Origin: Apricaphanius iberus
Lineage: Eukaryota > Chordata > Actinopteri > Cyprinodontiformes > Aphaniidae
DNA length: 64,000 nt
Direction: 5' to 3'
Assembly (NCBI GenBank): GCA_028564705.1
Contig: JAPXFQ010001308.1
Coordinates: 62,001-126,000, forward strand
Shown here: piece after piece, positions 24,701-35,389 of the stretch
How the letters are laid out: every line of letters begins with the position of its first letter
Numbering within the stretch: position 1 is the first letter of the stretch
The notes under the pieces: model-generated
What the model saw: the letters and a program-made list of their open reading frames with translations, nothing else
The model's database searches: none
What the model was told of the DNA's origin: nothing
Position numbers and translations under genes: made by a program

Positions 24701-27700
24701 GAGAGTGAACGTACACAGTGCAGATACTATAATTTTATTTTATTTTTTTGGCCATCTTTGTACTGATTAAGAACTAAATCTCCAGACATCAACACTTGAA
24801 CAAAATGTTCAAGTGTTGCTGGATTGCAGCAACTTTGGAAATACTCTTTTCAGTTTATGCTGCACATAATCACTATAAATATGCTACCACACTGCAACGC
24901 ACTTGACGTTTTCTTACCACAGCCGGAAAAATAACTGCACCCGACTTTTATGTCAAATTTGGAGCTGTTTGCAATCTCCCCCAGTCTGAGCCATAGGGGA
25001 GTGCAGAGCATAGTGATGTTGCTCTGCAAGGAGCATGGATTGTTTCAGTTGCTTGGGTGGGGTCCTCTTTGAGGAAGCAGTGGCAGAATGCAAATCTCTT
25101 AGAAGCTGCTGGTGCCAAAAGTGTTTTAGTAAACTACTTGGAGGACTGCCATTCCAGTGTGGGTACAGTTTGGTTTTAACCCTGGCATTGGGCCACTGTG
25201 TCCATTCATTTAAATAAGCCAACTGCTGCTGCCTGATTAATACACTAAGAGAATGTCACCTTGAAAGTTTTGGGTTTGTTTAAAAAAAGCTTGGCAACTC
25301 ATACTCCACCACGAGTAATGTAGAGTGCACTGCGTTCTTGATGCACCCCAGGAGATCTCTCCGTTACCCTGTAGAGATTATCCTCTCTCTAGTTGATTTT
25401 TATTGCTAGGGTGCATGCTTGTCTGGTGGGAAGGGAGCCTGTCCGCTTTGTTTTCGGACAGTGACGTTAGTAGATATACTGAAAGTGAATGTTATCTCAA
25501 TTTATGATGCGCTTATCATATTTTAAAGCTTAAAGTGACTGTGTAGTTTTTGCAGTATATCTTTGAAAATAGCCATTAAAATATTATGTAATAATAATAA
25601 TTACATAAAGCACATTAATTGCAAAATATTGGCGATATTGTAAAATATGACTTTAAAAATCAGTTTTAAAATACATAGGCGCGGGTCCTCTTTTCAGGGG
25701 AAAGCCATATTAAATGACGTCTTTACTTCTACAAGAGCCCAAAAAGTGCACGTAACAAGCCCGCTATTAAAAGATTGATTTCCCCTCAAAATGCTAAAAA
25801 GTTTCACCATAAATACATTTTTCCCTCTTCGCTAGTTCCAAGTGATGAAAGAGAGACTGATGTGCTCATCTTGTTGCTGCAAAGAGATAATTCTCAGGGA
25901 ATTGAGCGTTTGAAAACAGCACTAGTTGGACTTCCGTTGCTGAGTTTCTTACTCAAAGACACAGATACCACATGCTTTTGGTAATTTAGGTATACACTGC
26001 CACTTACTGGCCGAAAATTACACACTGTGCAATTCTAGTAAACGTTTAAATATGCTGGATGCTCCAGCCTGATGATCTCAAACTGTGTTCTGGACCAAAA
26101 CACATTATTATCCTTTAAAATAAGATTTTTTTTTTTTTTTTAATTCGCACAGTGAAAAAACGTACAGTTTTACAAGGTAGACCAGTTTAAAATGCAGGAA
26201 GAGGCAAAAAGTCAATTAGGCTTGTCCGAACACTTCACCCATAACAGTTTCATCAGAAATGAAATTTACAGGATATTATCATTTAACACAATAAAGTTAA
26301 TAAAGTACCCACTGTACCTATAGACATGCCAAATTGGAAAAGCTATTCCATAAAAACTGTAATTCTAAATCAGATAGATTAATTGACCTAAGCAAGAGAA
26401 ATATTATATTGTAAACAACAGGGCCGCTGTTAGCGGCATATTGAGTATCCAGTTGTTCTGCAGTAACTATAAAGAGTCACTAGATGGCAGCCACTCTCTG
26501 TTTCTAATAATTTGCTATTAAACAAGACGGATACACTTTTAGGGTAAATAAATTATTTCAATTTGACCATTAATGTCTGATGTGATAAATTACACAAGAA
26601 TATTAAAAATTGCATCAATTTGTCTTTTAGAATAAGATTTACTGTACCATATTGCATAAAACCTAAAAATGACATACGGCTTTGTACTGTAAATAAACAA
26701 ATAAAAAATCAAGAATCAAATCGAATCGTGACCCTTAAATCGAAAATCAATCGAATCGAGGATTCGGAGAATCGTGACACCCCTAGCTGGTACCCTTCAC
26801 CTCCACCCAAGCAATACCTGGGGAGCTCCCATGCAGCCACAGCCGACCACCGCCCCCGATGCAGAGGGCTCCCATAAAGGAAACACTGGAAGGATGACTA
26901 AAATAAGAAGTTAAAATATAAAAATAAACAGTAGAAAATAAGATTAAGTAGTAAAATACTGATAAAAATGTTAAGACTGATAGCATTTTAAATTCAAAAG
27001 TGTAAAATATTGATAAGATGTGATCAAATAAAAATGCAAAGCAGATAGATAATTAATAAGTAATAGCCAGTTAAAAGAAAAACAAAAAATGTAATCAAAT
27101 AAAACATGCAGAGCGATTAAACAGATATTAATAAATAATAATTAGTTAAAAGCTCAGCTAAAAAGGTAAGTCTTTAGGCTGCTTTTAAAAACATTAACGT
27201 TCTCTGCGGCCCTGAGGTCCTCTGGCAGCCTGTTCCAGAAGTGAGGGCGATAATAATGGAAAGACGCCTCACCATGAGTCTGTGTCCTGACTTTGGGGAT
27301 AATAAGGAGATGGCTGGCGGAGGAGGGCAGAGACCGCGAAGGTTCATGTATTAAAAGCATTTCTGAAAGATAAGAAGGCCCAAAACCATTAAGACACTTT
27401 AAAACCATTAAAAAGAAACTTAAAATTTATCCCAAAAACATACGGGGAGCCAATGCGGTGATTCTAAGACCGGTGTAATGTGCTCCTGGTCTTCATCAGT
27501 ACACGAGCTGCAGAATTCTGTTAAAGCTGTAAACTTGATGTAGTCTTTTTGGGAAGACCAGAAAACAGGGCATTACAGTAATCAATTCTACTGGTAATAA
27601 AAGCATGCATCAGTGTCTCCATATTGGCCTGAGAGAGAATGGGGCAGACTCTTTCGATGTTCTTTAGGTGATAAAAACCTACTCTAGGGATATTTTTAAT

Positions 27701-28915
27701 GTGGGGGATAAAATTCAGCTCAGAGTCAAAAATTACACCCAGGTTCTTCACTTGTAAGGATGGATTAACAGACAGTGATGGTAGTTTTGGTTAAAGTTTC
27801 TCTCTAATCCTCAGGACCGATAACTAAAACCTCATTTTTGTCCTGGTTGAGCTGAAGACAGTTTTCTGCCATCCAGGATTTGATGTCTAAAATGCAGTTA
27901 GAATCTTATGAATAAAGACACGTCTGAAAAATATGTACTTGATAAATAGACAGAATTTTTAGTTTCTGGAATAAAGAGGCGGGTGGTTAGCACTGTTGCC
28001 TTGCAGCAAGAAGGTTGTGGGTTCGTATCCCGGCCCAGGGTCTGCATGTTCTCCCCGTGCATGCATGGGTTCCCTCCGGGTACTCCGGCTTCCTCCCACA
28101 GTCCAAAAACATTACTGTCAGGTTAATTGATCTCTCCAAATTGTCCTTAGGTGTGAGTGTGTGCATGGTTGTTTGTCCTGTTTGTCCTGCCCTGTGATGG
28201 ACTGGCGACCTGTCCAGGGTGTACCCCGCCTCTCGCCCGTTGACAGCTGGAGATAGGCACCAGCCCCTCCGCGACCCATTAAGGATTAAGCGGTTAAGAA
28301 AATGGATGGATGGAATAAAGAGGCAGTGAGTGCACGTGATACTGCTTTGTTTGTTTTTTAAACAAAGCACTTCTGTAGAAGGAAAATCCTATGGAGAGAA
28401 TCGGAGACGGTTCTACCTCAAAGCATGCTGAACTATGACAGATAAGGATGAACAATGCTATAACATAAAGGGAGAGGACACCTCGTAGGAACAAGATGGA
28501 TAAACCTCCAGATTGGTCGCACTAGTTGCTTCAAAAGCTATATTTGTTCCGTAATTCATCCATATAACATCTAAAACGAAGTATTGTGAAAATTGCTGAC
28601 TCTTATTTATGCTGATTTCACAAATCATTTTGGTTTAATATCAAATGGTTCTGAATTCTCGGGCCTTGATTTTGATTTACTTCAAACTTTTTTCCAGAGT
28701 TTTTTATCGACGGCCTCGGGTCTCTCCACGTTGGCTCCTGTGACGACGTCATCATCAGTCACGCGACCAAAATCAAACTACCATGGGCCACGCAGTCAGA
28801 GAGCGACAAGACGTACGTCAAGTTTCGCTACCCGCCAGCCTCTTCCGACGCCACGCGCACAAAAAACGGACTTTTCTACTTCAAGAACCGATTTCAGTGT
28901 TTGACTCACAATTAG
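15559..28915 (+). CDS. b4galnt1: b4galnt1, beta-1,4-N-acetylgalactosaminyltransferase 1 (GM2/GD2 synthase), complete
   Basis: A type II Golgi membrane enzyme (CAZy GT12) that transfers GalNAc from UDP-GalNAc to GM3, GD3 or lactosylceramide, making GM2, GD2 or GA2. Ten coding exons join in frame to 531 codons plus TAG; the human protein is 533. Residues about 7-24 form the signal-anchor, then a short stem. The catalytic half carries [23 protein letters not shown] and the metal/UDP-binding DXD-type motif WVDDD (residues 353-357, exon 8), then [19 protein letters not shown] and FDPRL (exon 9). Sequons NIT (exon 5) and NVS (exon 7) correspond to conserved glycosylation sites. The first sequon of the human enzyme (NCS) is replaced by NGC. 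Every junction has GT/AG. The ATG is 9 bases behind an acceptor, so the 5' leader is spliced. Confidence 0.96.
15863..16039 (+). CDS. b4galnt1: b4galnt1 coding exon 2
   Basis: Acceptor CCATTTAG, donor AAAG/GTACAG. It encodes [10 protein letters not shown] to YRGFQQR. The paired cysteines match NCSCE of the human enzyme. Confidence 0.93.
16040..17232 (+). other. b4galnt1 intron 2
   Basis: About 1.2 kb between exons 2 and 3, AT-rich; no recognised repeat or RNA. Confidence 0.7.
17233..17339 (+). CDS. b4galnt1: b4galnt1 coding exon 3
   Basis: Acceptor CTCATCAG, donor CCAG/GTATTA. It encodes [20 protein letters not shown] then [15 protein letters not shown]; NxPLQYPxQGxEV is conserved in the family. 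Confidence 0.95.
18223..19115 (-). mobile_element. LINE fragment (jockey/L2-type), inserted in R1
   Basis: The minus strand from about 19110 encodes ...[20 protein letters not shown], then [12 protein letters not shown] and the start of the reverse transcriptase region ([18 protein letters not shown]: [31 protein letters not shown]). It breaks off near 18450, and the 3' tail at 18225-18275 reads ATTCAAATTCAAAAATACTT TATTGATCC on the plus strand. So it is an internally deleted copy that lacks the FADD catalytic part. Confidence 0.8.
19141..19304. repeat. Large palindrome (about 65-base arms)
   Basis: The left arm, 19141-19205, begins GACAATAGGCTGTTGACCGA. The right arm, 19239-19304, is its near-perfect reverse complement, ending CAACAGCCTATTGTC. 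The roughly 33-base loop is AT-rich. A single-arm version follows the MITE at 47834. Confidence 0.85.
19714..19751 (+). CDS. b4galnt1: b4galnt1 coding exon 4 (38 bases)
   Basis: A micro-exon encoding [13 protein letters not shown]. Acceptor TTTTTTTCAG, donor ACA/GTAAGT. Its size and phase are required to keep exons 3 and 5 in frame. Confidence 0.9.
19821..20001 (+). CDS. b4galnt1: b4galnt1 coding exon 5
   Basis: Acceptor CTGCTGCAG, donor ATAG/GTAAGA. It encodes [19 protein letters not shown] to [17 protein letters not shown], including the NIT sequon and the NRQLQ.VTY block. Confidence 0.95.
20002..21171 (+). other. b4galnt1 intron 5, proximal part
   Basis: AT-rich. 20160-20720 has the look of an old degraded repeat (short plus-strand frames, no conserved motif), but I cannot assign it. 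Confidence 0.4.
21172..22812 (-). mobile_element. Tc1/mariner element, degenerate, with nested SINE
   Basis: The ends carry inverted repeats: CAGTACTGTGCAAAAGGCAG at 21174 and, on the minus strand from 22812, CAGTACTACTTAAGATTTAA GCAGGTGTGG. On the minus strand, 22443-22225 holds the helix-turn-helix part ([20 protein letters not shown]). 22228 downward holds the linker and catalytic start, with [13 protein letters not shown] (first catalytic Asp), then [13 protein letters not shown] and LNAEKY. The frame is then broken by a SINE insertion at 21671-21796, and the rest (to about 21290) is in other frames. Inactive. It lies in intron 5 of b4galnt1. Confidence 0.85.
21671..21796 (-). mobile_element. 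5'-truncated SINE inside the Tc1 element, 14-base target duplication
   Basis: The sequence from CCATCCATCAATCCATTTTC to GTCAGTCCATCGCAG is the reverse complement of the 3' third of the SINE at 27981-28311. It is flanked by GTATTTCTCAGCAT at 21657-21670 and 21797-21810, an exact 14-base target-site duplication. Confidence 0.92.
22813..23357 (+). other. b4galnt1 intron 5, distal part
   Basis: No recognised feature before the acceptor of exon 6. Confidence 0.6.
23358..23450 (+). CDS. b4galnt1: b4galnt1 coding exon 6
   Basis: Acceptor GTGCTTTAG, donor GGAAG/GTACAG. It encodes [18 protein letters not shown] and [12 protein letters not shown]. The intron before it (20002-23357) is enlarged by a Tc1 element. 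Confidence 0.95.
23558..23745 (+). CDS. b4galnt1: b4galnt1 coding exon 7
   Basis: Acceptor CCCCTGCAG, donor AAG/GTAGGT. It encodes [20 protein letters not shown] to [14 protein letters not shown], the start of the GT-A nucleotide-binding fold with VIADDS. Confidence 0.96.
23822..23962 (+). CDS. b4galnt1: b4galnt1 coding exon 8 (DXD-type motif)
   Basis: Acceptor TCGTAG, donor CTG/GTTAGT. It encodes [20 protein letters not shown] then [20 protein letters not shown]. The aspartates at 23885-23893 are the expected metal/UDP-sugar site. Confidence 0.96.
24057..24294 (+). CDS. b4galnt1: b4galnt1 coding exon 9
   Basis: Acceptor TTCGTAG, donor CTGG/GTGAGT. It encodes [18 protein letters not shown] to [13 protein letters not shown], with the RRGFHH and [15 protein letters not shown] blocks conserved in the family. 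Confidence 0.96.
24791..24817. repeat. Perfect 12-base hairpin in b4galnt1 intron 9
   Basis: AACACTTGAACA, loop AAA, TGTTCAAGTGTT. A perfect inverted repeat of 12 bases. Confidence 0.9.
24818..26559 (+). other. b4galnt1 intron 9, no recognised feature
   Basis: Contains a poly-T run near 26127 and short frames without conserved patterns. Confidence 0.4.
26560..26786. repeat. hAT-type terminal fragment
   Basis: Ends ...GAATCGAGGATTCGGAGAATCGTGACACCCCTA. The terminal TAGGGGTGTCACGATTCTC is typical of a hAT family in fish. The other end was not found. Confidence 0.5.
26880..27960 (-). mobile_element. LINE 3' fragment (jockey/L2-type)
   Basis: Minus-strand frames 27751-27521 ([18 protein letters not shown], [16 protein letters not shown]) and 27408-27154 ([43 protein letters not shown]) are the C-terminal part of ORF2, with a frameshift or deletion between them. 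27153-26880 is an A-rich 3' tail. Same family as 4837-5030 and the 36190-36610 fragment. Confidence 0.8.
27981..28311 (+). mobile_element. tRNA-derived SINE, complete, with 13-base target duplication
   Basis: The head GGGTGGTTAGCACTGTTGCC resembles a pol III A box, and GTGGGTTCGTATCCCGGCC a B box. Then come the conserved body (CCGGCTTCCTCCCACAGTCC) and a GGTTAAGAAAATGGATGGAT tail. The flanks GGAATAAAGAGGC at 27968-27980 and 28312-28324 are identical: a target-site duplication. It lies in intron 9 of b4galnt1. Confidence 0.93.
28325..28697 (+). other. End of b4galnt1 intron 9
   Basis: Ordinary intron sequence with a pyrimidine tract before exon 10. Confidence 0.6.
28698..28915 (+). CDS. b4galnt1: b4galnt1 coding exon 10 and stop
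   Basis: Acceptor TTTTTTCCAG. It encodes [26 protein letters not shown] and the C-terminus [14 protein letters not shown], then TAG. The long intron 9 (24295-28697) holds a hAT end, a LINE fragment and a complete SINE. Confidence 0.95.
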
Positions 28916-29225
28916 TTTCATCTCTCCCCTCGTCTCCCTGAAGGTTCGTCTGTTCTTCCTGAGTTGCCAAAGACGTTTTCTTCCACTCTGCAATGTCAGA
29001 TACGATTTTTGGCAAACAGTTTAGTCTGTTCTGTTGAAAACCTTTGACGGATTCCAATGGTGTCTGCCTTTGGAGCATTTTTAGCCTGTTCTCTAAAAAG
29101 CTTAGGGAAGGCTAGCCGGATTTATTGTTGGAAGTCAACAGGAGTAGATCAAATCCATCTGTTAAAGTCACAGGATTTTTAGTGAAACATTAACTAACTT
29201 GAGTTGGTTAACATCACAGAATAAA
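28916..29225 (+). other. Probable b4galnt1 3' untranslated region
   Basis: Follows the TAG stop. The first clear AATAAA is at 29220-29225. Its use as the polyadenylation signal is inference. Confidence 0.35.
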
Positions 29226-30637
29226 ATCACAACGGGTAGGCACTAGGAAGTTTGCATCTCCTCTTTTTAACCATGTTTTCCTGTGAGAAACAGTATGTGT
29301 TTCTTGCTTGGAAAACCATTCATGGCACCTGATGGCCTGAGAAAAAAACAAACAAAAAACTCCTTATCGTCTGGTGATGCTTCCAAGTAAGAGACAATCC
29401 AGAGCTTAACAGTGGTATATGAAGAACATCCAGATTCAAAGGTCTGGCTGCAGACTCAGGAGTGTTTCTGTTATTTTTGGCCCCTTTTTTTCTACCGCCG
29501 TACCCAGAGTCCTTTTTTGTTATGTGTATCTTATGTCCCGGTTGAGGAAGAGAAATATTTGAGCCTTTCCATCGGAAGCGACGGCTGCTGTAGTCATGTT
29601 GGGAAGCAGCTGTGTTTTTTTGTCTCCAGTTTATTAAGATGAGGGCGAGTTTGTGTTTTTGCACCGTAGTGAATGATGGAAAAATGCATCCTGACATGCT
29701 GCCCAAAAGGAAACCTGGATGAACCAAAGTGCATGTTAATTTCACTATGAAAATGATGAAGAGTCTTAAAAAAAGAACAAGCAGCTAGGATAATTAACTG
29801 AAGCACAGTGGGAGTATTCAGAAACTGTGAGCTATAAAACAATAATACTGCTGTTTTTATTCTGTTTAAGTACCGTATGTCAAAGAGTGGGTGGTATGGT
29901 CATGCCTGAAGTGATTGTGCTGTGCTATAATGTCATAGCCTCTAGGTGGCACCCTTCATTCCTTGCATTGATTCCTTGACTGTGTTGGAATAGGTCATTT
30001 GCCAAAACATTTTGTTTGAACTTCTTTTTAAAGGAAATATTTTTGACTATTTAGAATACTTTTCTTTCTAATAGAATTCTTTGTTTCTTGTTGGCAAACG
30101 CAATATTATTTCTGTTGACCTGACGGCCCATTACCAGTACTGTTAGTTAAGACTTTTGCACCGTCCAGTTTGTCTCATTTCATAACAGAGTTTGTTCACA
30201 GGTCTGGTATTTTGCAAAGCTGCATTTGTTTTCTTGACATCAACACATACTGTGAAGAAAGTTGTGGAAAGTTTTTATCACAACATTATGGGACATTTTT
30301 ATTTCAATTATTAAATACATACAGAAAATACATTTGTTTTATGTGTTTTTGCTGTTGTTCAAAGCATAGCTTTGATGACATCAAATTACAGTACTCTTAT
30401 TAATATTTGTATGCCACTAAACATTTGCACACAAGCCTTAAATAAATTGTGTTTAGGGAGACTTTCTGACTAGTTGATTAAATTGTCTGCTGTACTTCTC
30501 TAAAATTTAGGCTTTAAGTTGTTTTTTTAAACTTCCTACTCACTGCATGTGGTGCCAAGAAAAATCTGGATTCTCATTCAGACTGTTTTTTATTATAAAT
30601 GTAATACTCCTACTGTAGATATTAGCTAGTTTCTCAT
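29226..30637. other. Intergenic stretch downstream of b4galnt1
   Basis: A minus-strand frame of 141 codons at 29320-29745 has no recognisable family and no homology pattern; I do not call it. Otherwise featureless. Confidence 0.4.

Positions 30638-30710
<73 letters not shown>
30638..30710. repeat. (GATA)n microsatellite
   Basis: About 18 perfect GATA units, abutting a Tc1 element on the right. Confidence 0.97.
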
Positions 30711-31850
<1,140 letters not shown>

Positions 31851-33377
31851 AGAACAGAGGTGTATGTTAAGCACGTATTTGAATCACACTAAATGGATCC
31901 GTGAAGGAAAGATTTACATCCCTCTCCCCGGGGTCACTCTTCATTTTCTTCTCATGGGTTCCTCTATGATTTGCAGCCCACAAGTGGTACAGCCTCTCAA
32001 GCGAGTTCTGCCTTTGCTCTGGGCTCTCCTTCCTGGGGGACACGCTTCGAAAAGCTCTGAAGGAACACAGCTGGAAATCACCTTCAGTTCCCAGCAACAA
32101 ATAGGCTCTGGGGATGCAGAATGTAACTGAAGCACATGTTTACTGAATTAATTATTTCTGCTCAAACACTGAACTTAGAGCTAAATGTAACAAAACATAT
32201 AACTCTAGATGGTAAATTGCCTTTTTTTTTAAGTAAGTTAAATAAACTGAGTCTATAGCCGTCCATTAACTTACAGAGGCAGTGTTTGTTCATTTGTTTC
32301 AGTCTGACCTGTTTTGCACTAAAACACAGTGTAAATGAGCAGGAAGCCTCTGGGACTGAATGTTACATACAGTATGACAAAAAGACACTCTGAGCAGTAA
32401 GGATGTCATTTTTTGAGGACTGTAGAGCAGCCACAGGGTTCTTTCTAAAGCTGCATAGACAAGAAACAGCCATGTGGTGAAAATTAATGTTAAGCATGAG
32501 AAAATATAGCAAAGCTGTTTCTCACAACACACTTACTGTGTGAATAACCTGTTTTGTTCATTTACCTCTAATCATCTCAACTGCCCAGTTTTCAAGTTGT
32601 TCATCATTCAAAATCTTTGGCTCTGGCAGGTGTTGCAGTCGATGCTGTGATTTAAAGTTTGAATACGGAATGTGGGCACCAAAGTGACATCTAGTGTGTT
32701 GAGGTTGTATTTGCAATAACCAAACTTAATTTTGAACCGTCTGGATGCCAGTCCTATTGCTGTAACCAGCCAGCATCGTGTCCAGCGACAAATCTTACAG
32801 GGTAAGGGCTATTTTGTACTAAAAAGTTTAAAATAGTAAACAAATAGTCAAAGGCAACAATAAGTTTTTGTACCTGTCCTCTCCACATCTTTTTTTCGGT
32901 AGCTGAGTGGTATCCTCCACTCCTCTTTGTGATTTCCTCTATAAAAGTCATAATTTATACTTTAGAATTCACATAAACATCCAACAGATTTCACAGCGTG
33001 CGTATTTGACTGAGGTGTATGGTTAGAGACCTATGTTAATACAGAAAGCTAGCTAGAAAAGTCTTTATAATCACTCACCGCAGCGGTGAAAGTTAGTCTC
33101 CTGTACTGGGGAGTGCAGGAGGAAACCGCTTCCTTTTTCTTCCATTTAATCGGTGTGGAGCTTGATGATCTCATATCTAGGAACAACGTCATATAGTCAT
33201 GTATTGCAAAGCTGTTTTACCGACAGCTAACTTTAGCCGTTAGCAAGGTTTCTTACCTTTTTCCATGAAAAACTTTGCCGTTTCCGCGTACGTTCTGAAA
33301 GTTTTTCATTTGTGTCCATCTGTTTTAGGCTTCACCTAAACTAACTCTGGTTTTAGATATTATAAGGTCGCTCCTCT
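31851..33377. other. Intergenic stretch, partly repeat-like
   Basis: No gene recognised. 32750-33377, together with 34781-35110, looks like one older repeat split by the hAT insertion, but its family and ends are not clear to me. Confidence 0.4.
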
Positions 33378-33385
33378 TCTGAGAA

Positions 33386-34772
33386 TAGGGTGGCCATTTG
33401 TTTTGCTTTAAGACGGACAGTCCGGTTTTTAAAAGGTCTGTCCGTCTTCCGGCGCAGCCTTAAGCCGGACGCCCATATGTCCTCCTTTTGACATAAGCTG
33501 TTTTTTCATCTCATCTCATATGGTCTCTAATGAAAAAGTAAATGTGTCTGAACAAAAATAACTAAAACAATAAATAAAAAAATTAAAAAAACACTACATG
33601 CAATTACGCTTCCCCTTAAGAGGTATTTGTCGCAGTTTATTGGATGAAATTGGCATAAAATAAATATAGGACATGTGATTGGTTAACCGTGCTGAACATA
33701 ATCAAATTAGCCATGTGGACGTTGTTGACGTCAGGTAAGCCAGACTGTCCACCTGCAGTCCGCAAAAATGCCTAAAAGAAAAACTACATTTAATCCTGAA
33801 TGGATAAAGGAATATGGATTCATCTCCAAAAGTAGGAAGGATGACTTCCATTCATATTGTACGCTGTGTCGTTGTGATGTGGACGTAAGCAGCAAAGGTG
33901 AAGGTGTCCTCGATCGACATGCTAGCACAGACAAGCACAAGAGCAACAAACAAAGCGTGGGCACCTCTTCACTTTTTTCCTTTTTCCGTGAAGCCACATC
34001 TCCCCAGGATGACAAAATATCTGCAGCAGAACTTTGTAAAATTTATCACGCCGTCAAGCATCACTAGTCATACAAGAGTGTAGACTGTGGAATAATGGTT
34101 GACCGGGAGATCTACAACGACTCAACAATAGCTAAAGGAGTAACCTGTGGGGAAACTAAAGCTAAAGCTTTATGTGAAAATGTCCTAACACCCTACTCCA
34201 TCCAAGCGCATGTGGATTACATAAAAGACAACGAACTGCACTATTCACTGGCGACTGATGCCTCAAACAAAGGTACGACCAAGTGTTTCCCTATCTTCTT
34301 AAGATATTTTCACTTTGTCGAGGGCGTACAGCATGTGCTGCTCGATTTTTACTGTGACAGCAACGAGACATCGGAAGCTATAACAAAGCTGCTGGCAAAA
34401 CTTGAGTTGTCTGTTCTGGATTTGCAAAAAATGTCAGCATGTACAGCAGACAACGCCAGCGTTAACTCATTTCTCCACAGCATGGAGAAATGAGAGAAAT
34501 CGTCTCGATGTGGAAAGTGTCAAGGCAGAACTCCAAATTTGTGTCAACTTCACGTTGGAGTGCACAGACGTGTACAGAAAATTTCTCTCAAACAAAAAAC
34601 TCTTGGAAGCAGCCAGGAAAGGCCAGTAATACAAAAAGTAGACCTTCACATCTTTGGTGAGTACAACAAAGTTATACTATGTGATAATTTTGATATTTTT
34701 TAGTTTTTATCCGAGCTTTGTTGAGTTTAAAAAAATGTCCTCCTTTTTGGTGTTATGGAAATGGCCACCCTA
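33386..34772 (+). mobile_element. hAT element, internally deleted, with 8-base target duplication
   Basis: Terminal inverted repeats TAGGGTGGCCAT (33386) and ATGGCCACCCTA (ends 34772), flanked by identical TCTGAGAA at 33378-33385 and 34773-34780, the 8-base duplication diagnostic of hAT elements. Inside, 33768-34067 encodes MPKRKTTFNPEWIKEYGF, then a C..C...H...KH zinc-finger-like pattern (YCTLCRCDV, DRHASTDKHKSN). 34095-34493 continues with LHYSLATDASNKGTTKCFPI and SACTADNASVN, the start of an RNase H-like transposase core. Two stops or frameshifts (near 34067 and 34493) break it, and the C-terminal dimerisation part is absent. Confidence 0.9.
33768..34629 (+). pseudogene. Decayed hAT transposase (N-terminal half)
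   Basis: Three consecutive frames (33768-34067, 34095-34493, about 34490-34629) together read as one zinc-finger plus RNase H-like transposase, interrupted and lacking its C-terminal part. The pieces overlap or abut with only small gaps, so the breaks look like point mutations or small indels, not introns. Its host element is at 33386-34772. Confidence 0.75.
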
Positions 34773-35389
34773 TCTGAGAAAGATAATGAAATCTCTGTGG
34801 CTCAGACACAGCAGCTAAACTAACCGAGTGCTCCATTTTCTACAGTAAATGCCTCGTTGCTCCAGGCAGTTGTTTACAATAGTATTTGGCGATCTACAAT
34901 ACCGCGCCGCTGCTGGCTGGAACACGTAAATATAAACAGTGTGGTGGTCGGAAAAAGTTATATTTTTTAATGAATTTAGGTTAAATATAATGTTTAAAGG
35001 AAAAGGTTGCATTTTCATTCTGCACGCATCTAAACTCCCCATTGAAGTATTGCTTTTTTAAAGAGATAGCTTTTAAGAAAAATGTTCCATATTCAACCTT
35101 TAACAAATTTATGATAAGTGTTTTTCTCCAGTAGAGGGTGGTGCAACACCAGTAGGTTAACTGCTCTCAAACGCCTGGAATATTCAGAATAGACCATCTG
35201 GTTTCTGAAGACAGTTAGCCTCAGAGAAAACAAACAAAACCATGCTTTTCATAAAGAAACAGTCAGGTCAGGTTCCTTGGATGGCCCCTCAAAAGCAGTG
35301 ATTATTTCCTTACAAAGATCAGTGGAAATAAAACAATTACAGCAAAGAAAGAGCACAAACCTTGTGTTTAAAACAATTTCAAACCGAAT

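Noticed and set aside
24953..25222. 89-codon minus-strand frame in intron 9
   Set aside because: No homology pattern, inside a b4galnt1 intron.
27981..28060. Possible tRNA gene
   Set aside because: Head of a SINE with target-site duplications, not an independent tRNA.
29320..29745. 141-codon minus-strand frame just downstream of b4galnt1
   Set aside because: No recognisable family, no splice context, and it probably overlaps the b4galnt1 3' UTR and flanking DNA.
30638..30710. CRISPR-like tandem array
   Set aside because: Simple GATA microsatellite without spacers in a vertebrate genome.
31867..32135. Minus-strand frames of 64-77 codons
   Set aside because: No family recognised with confidence; next to a decayed Tc1 element and short enough to be chance.
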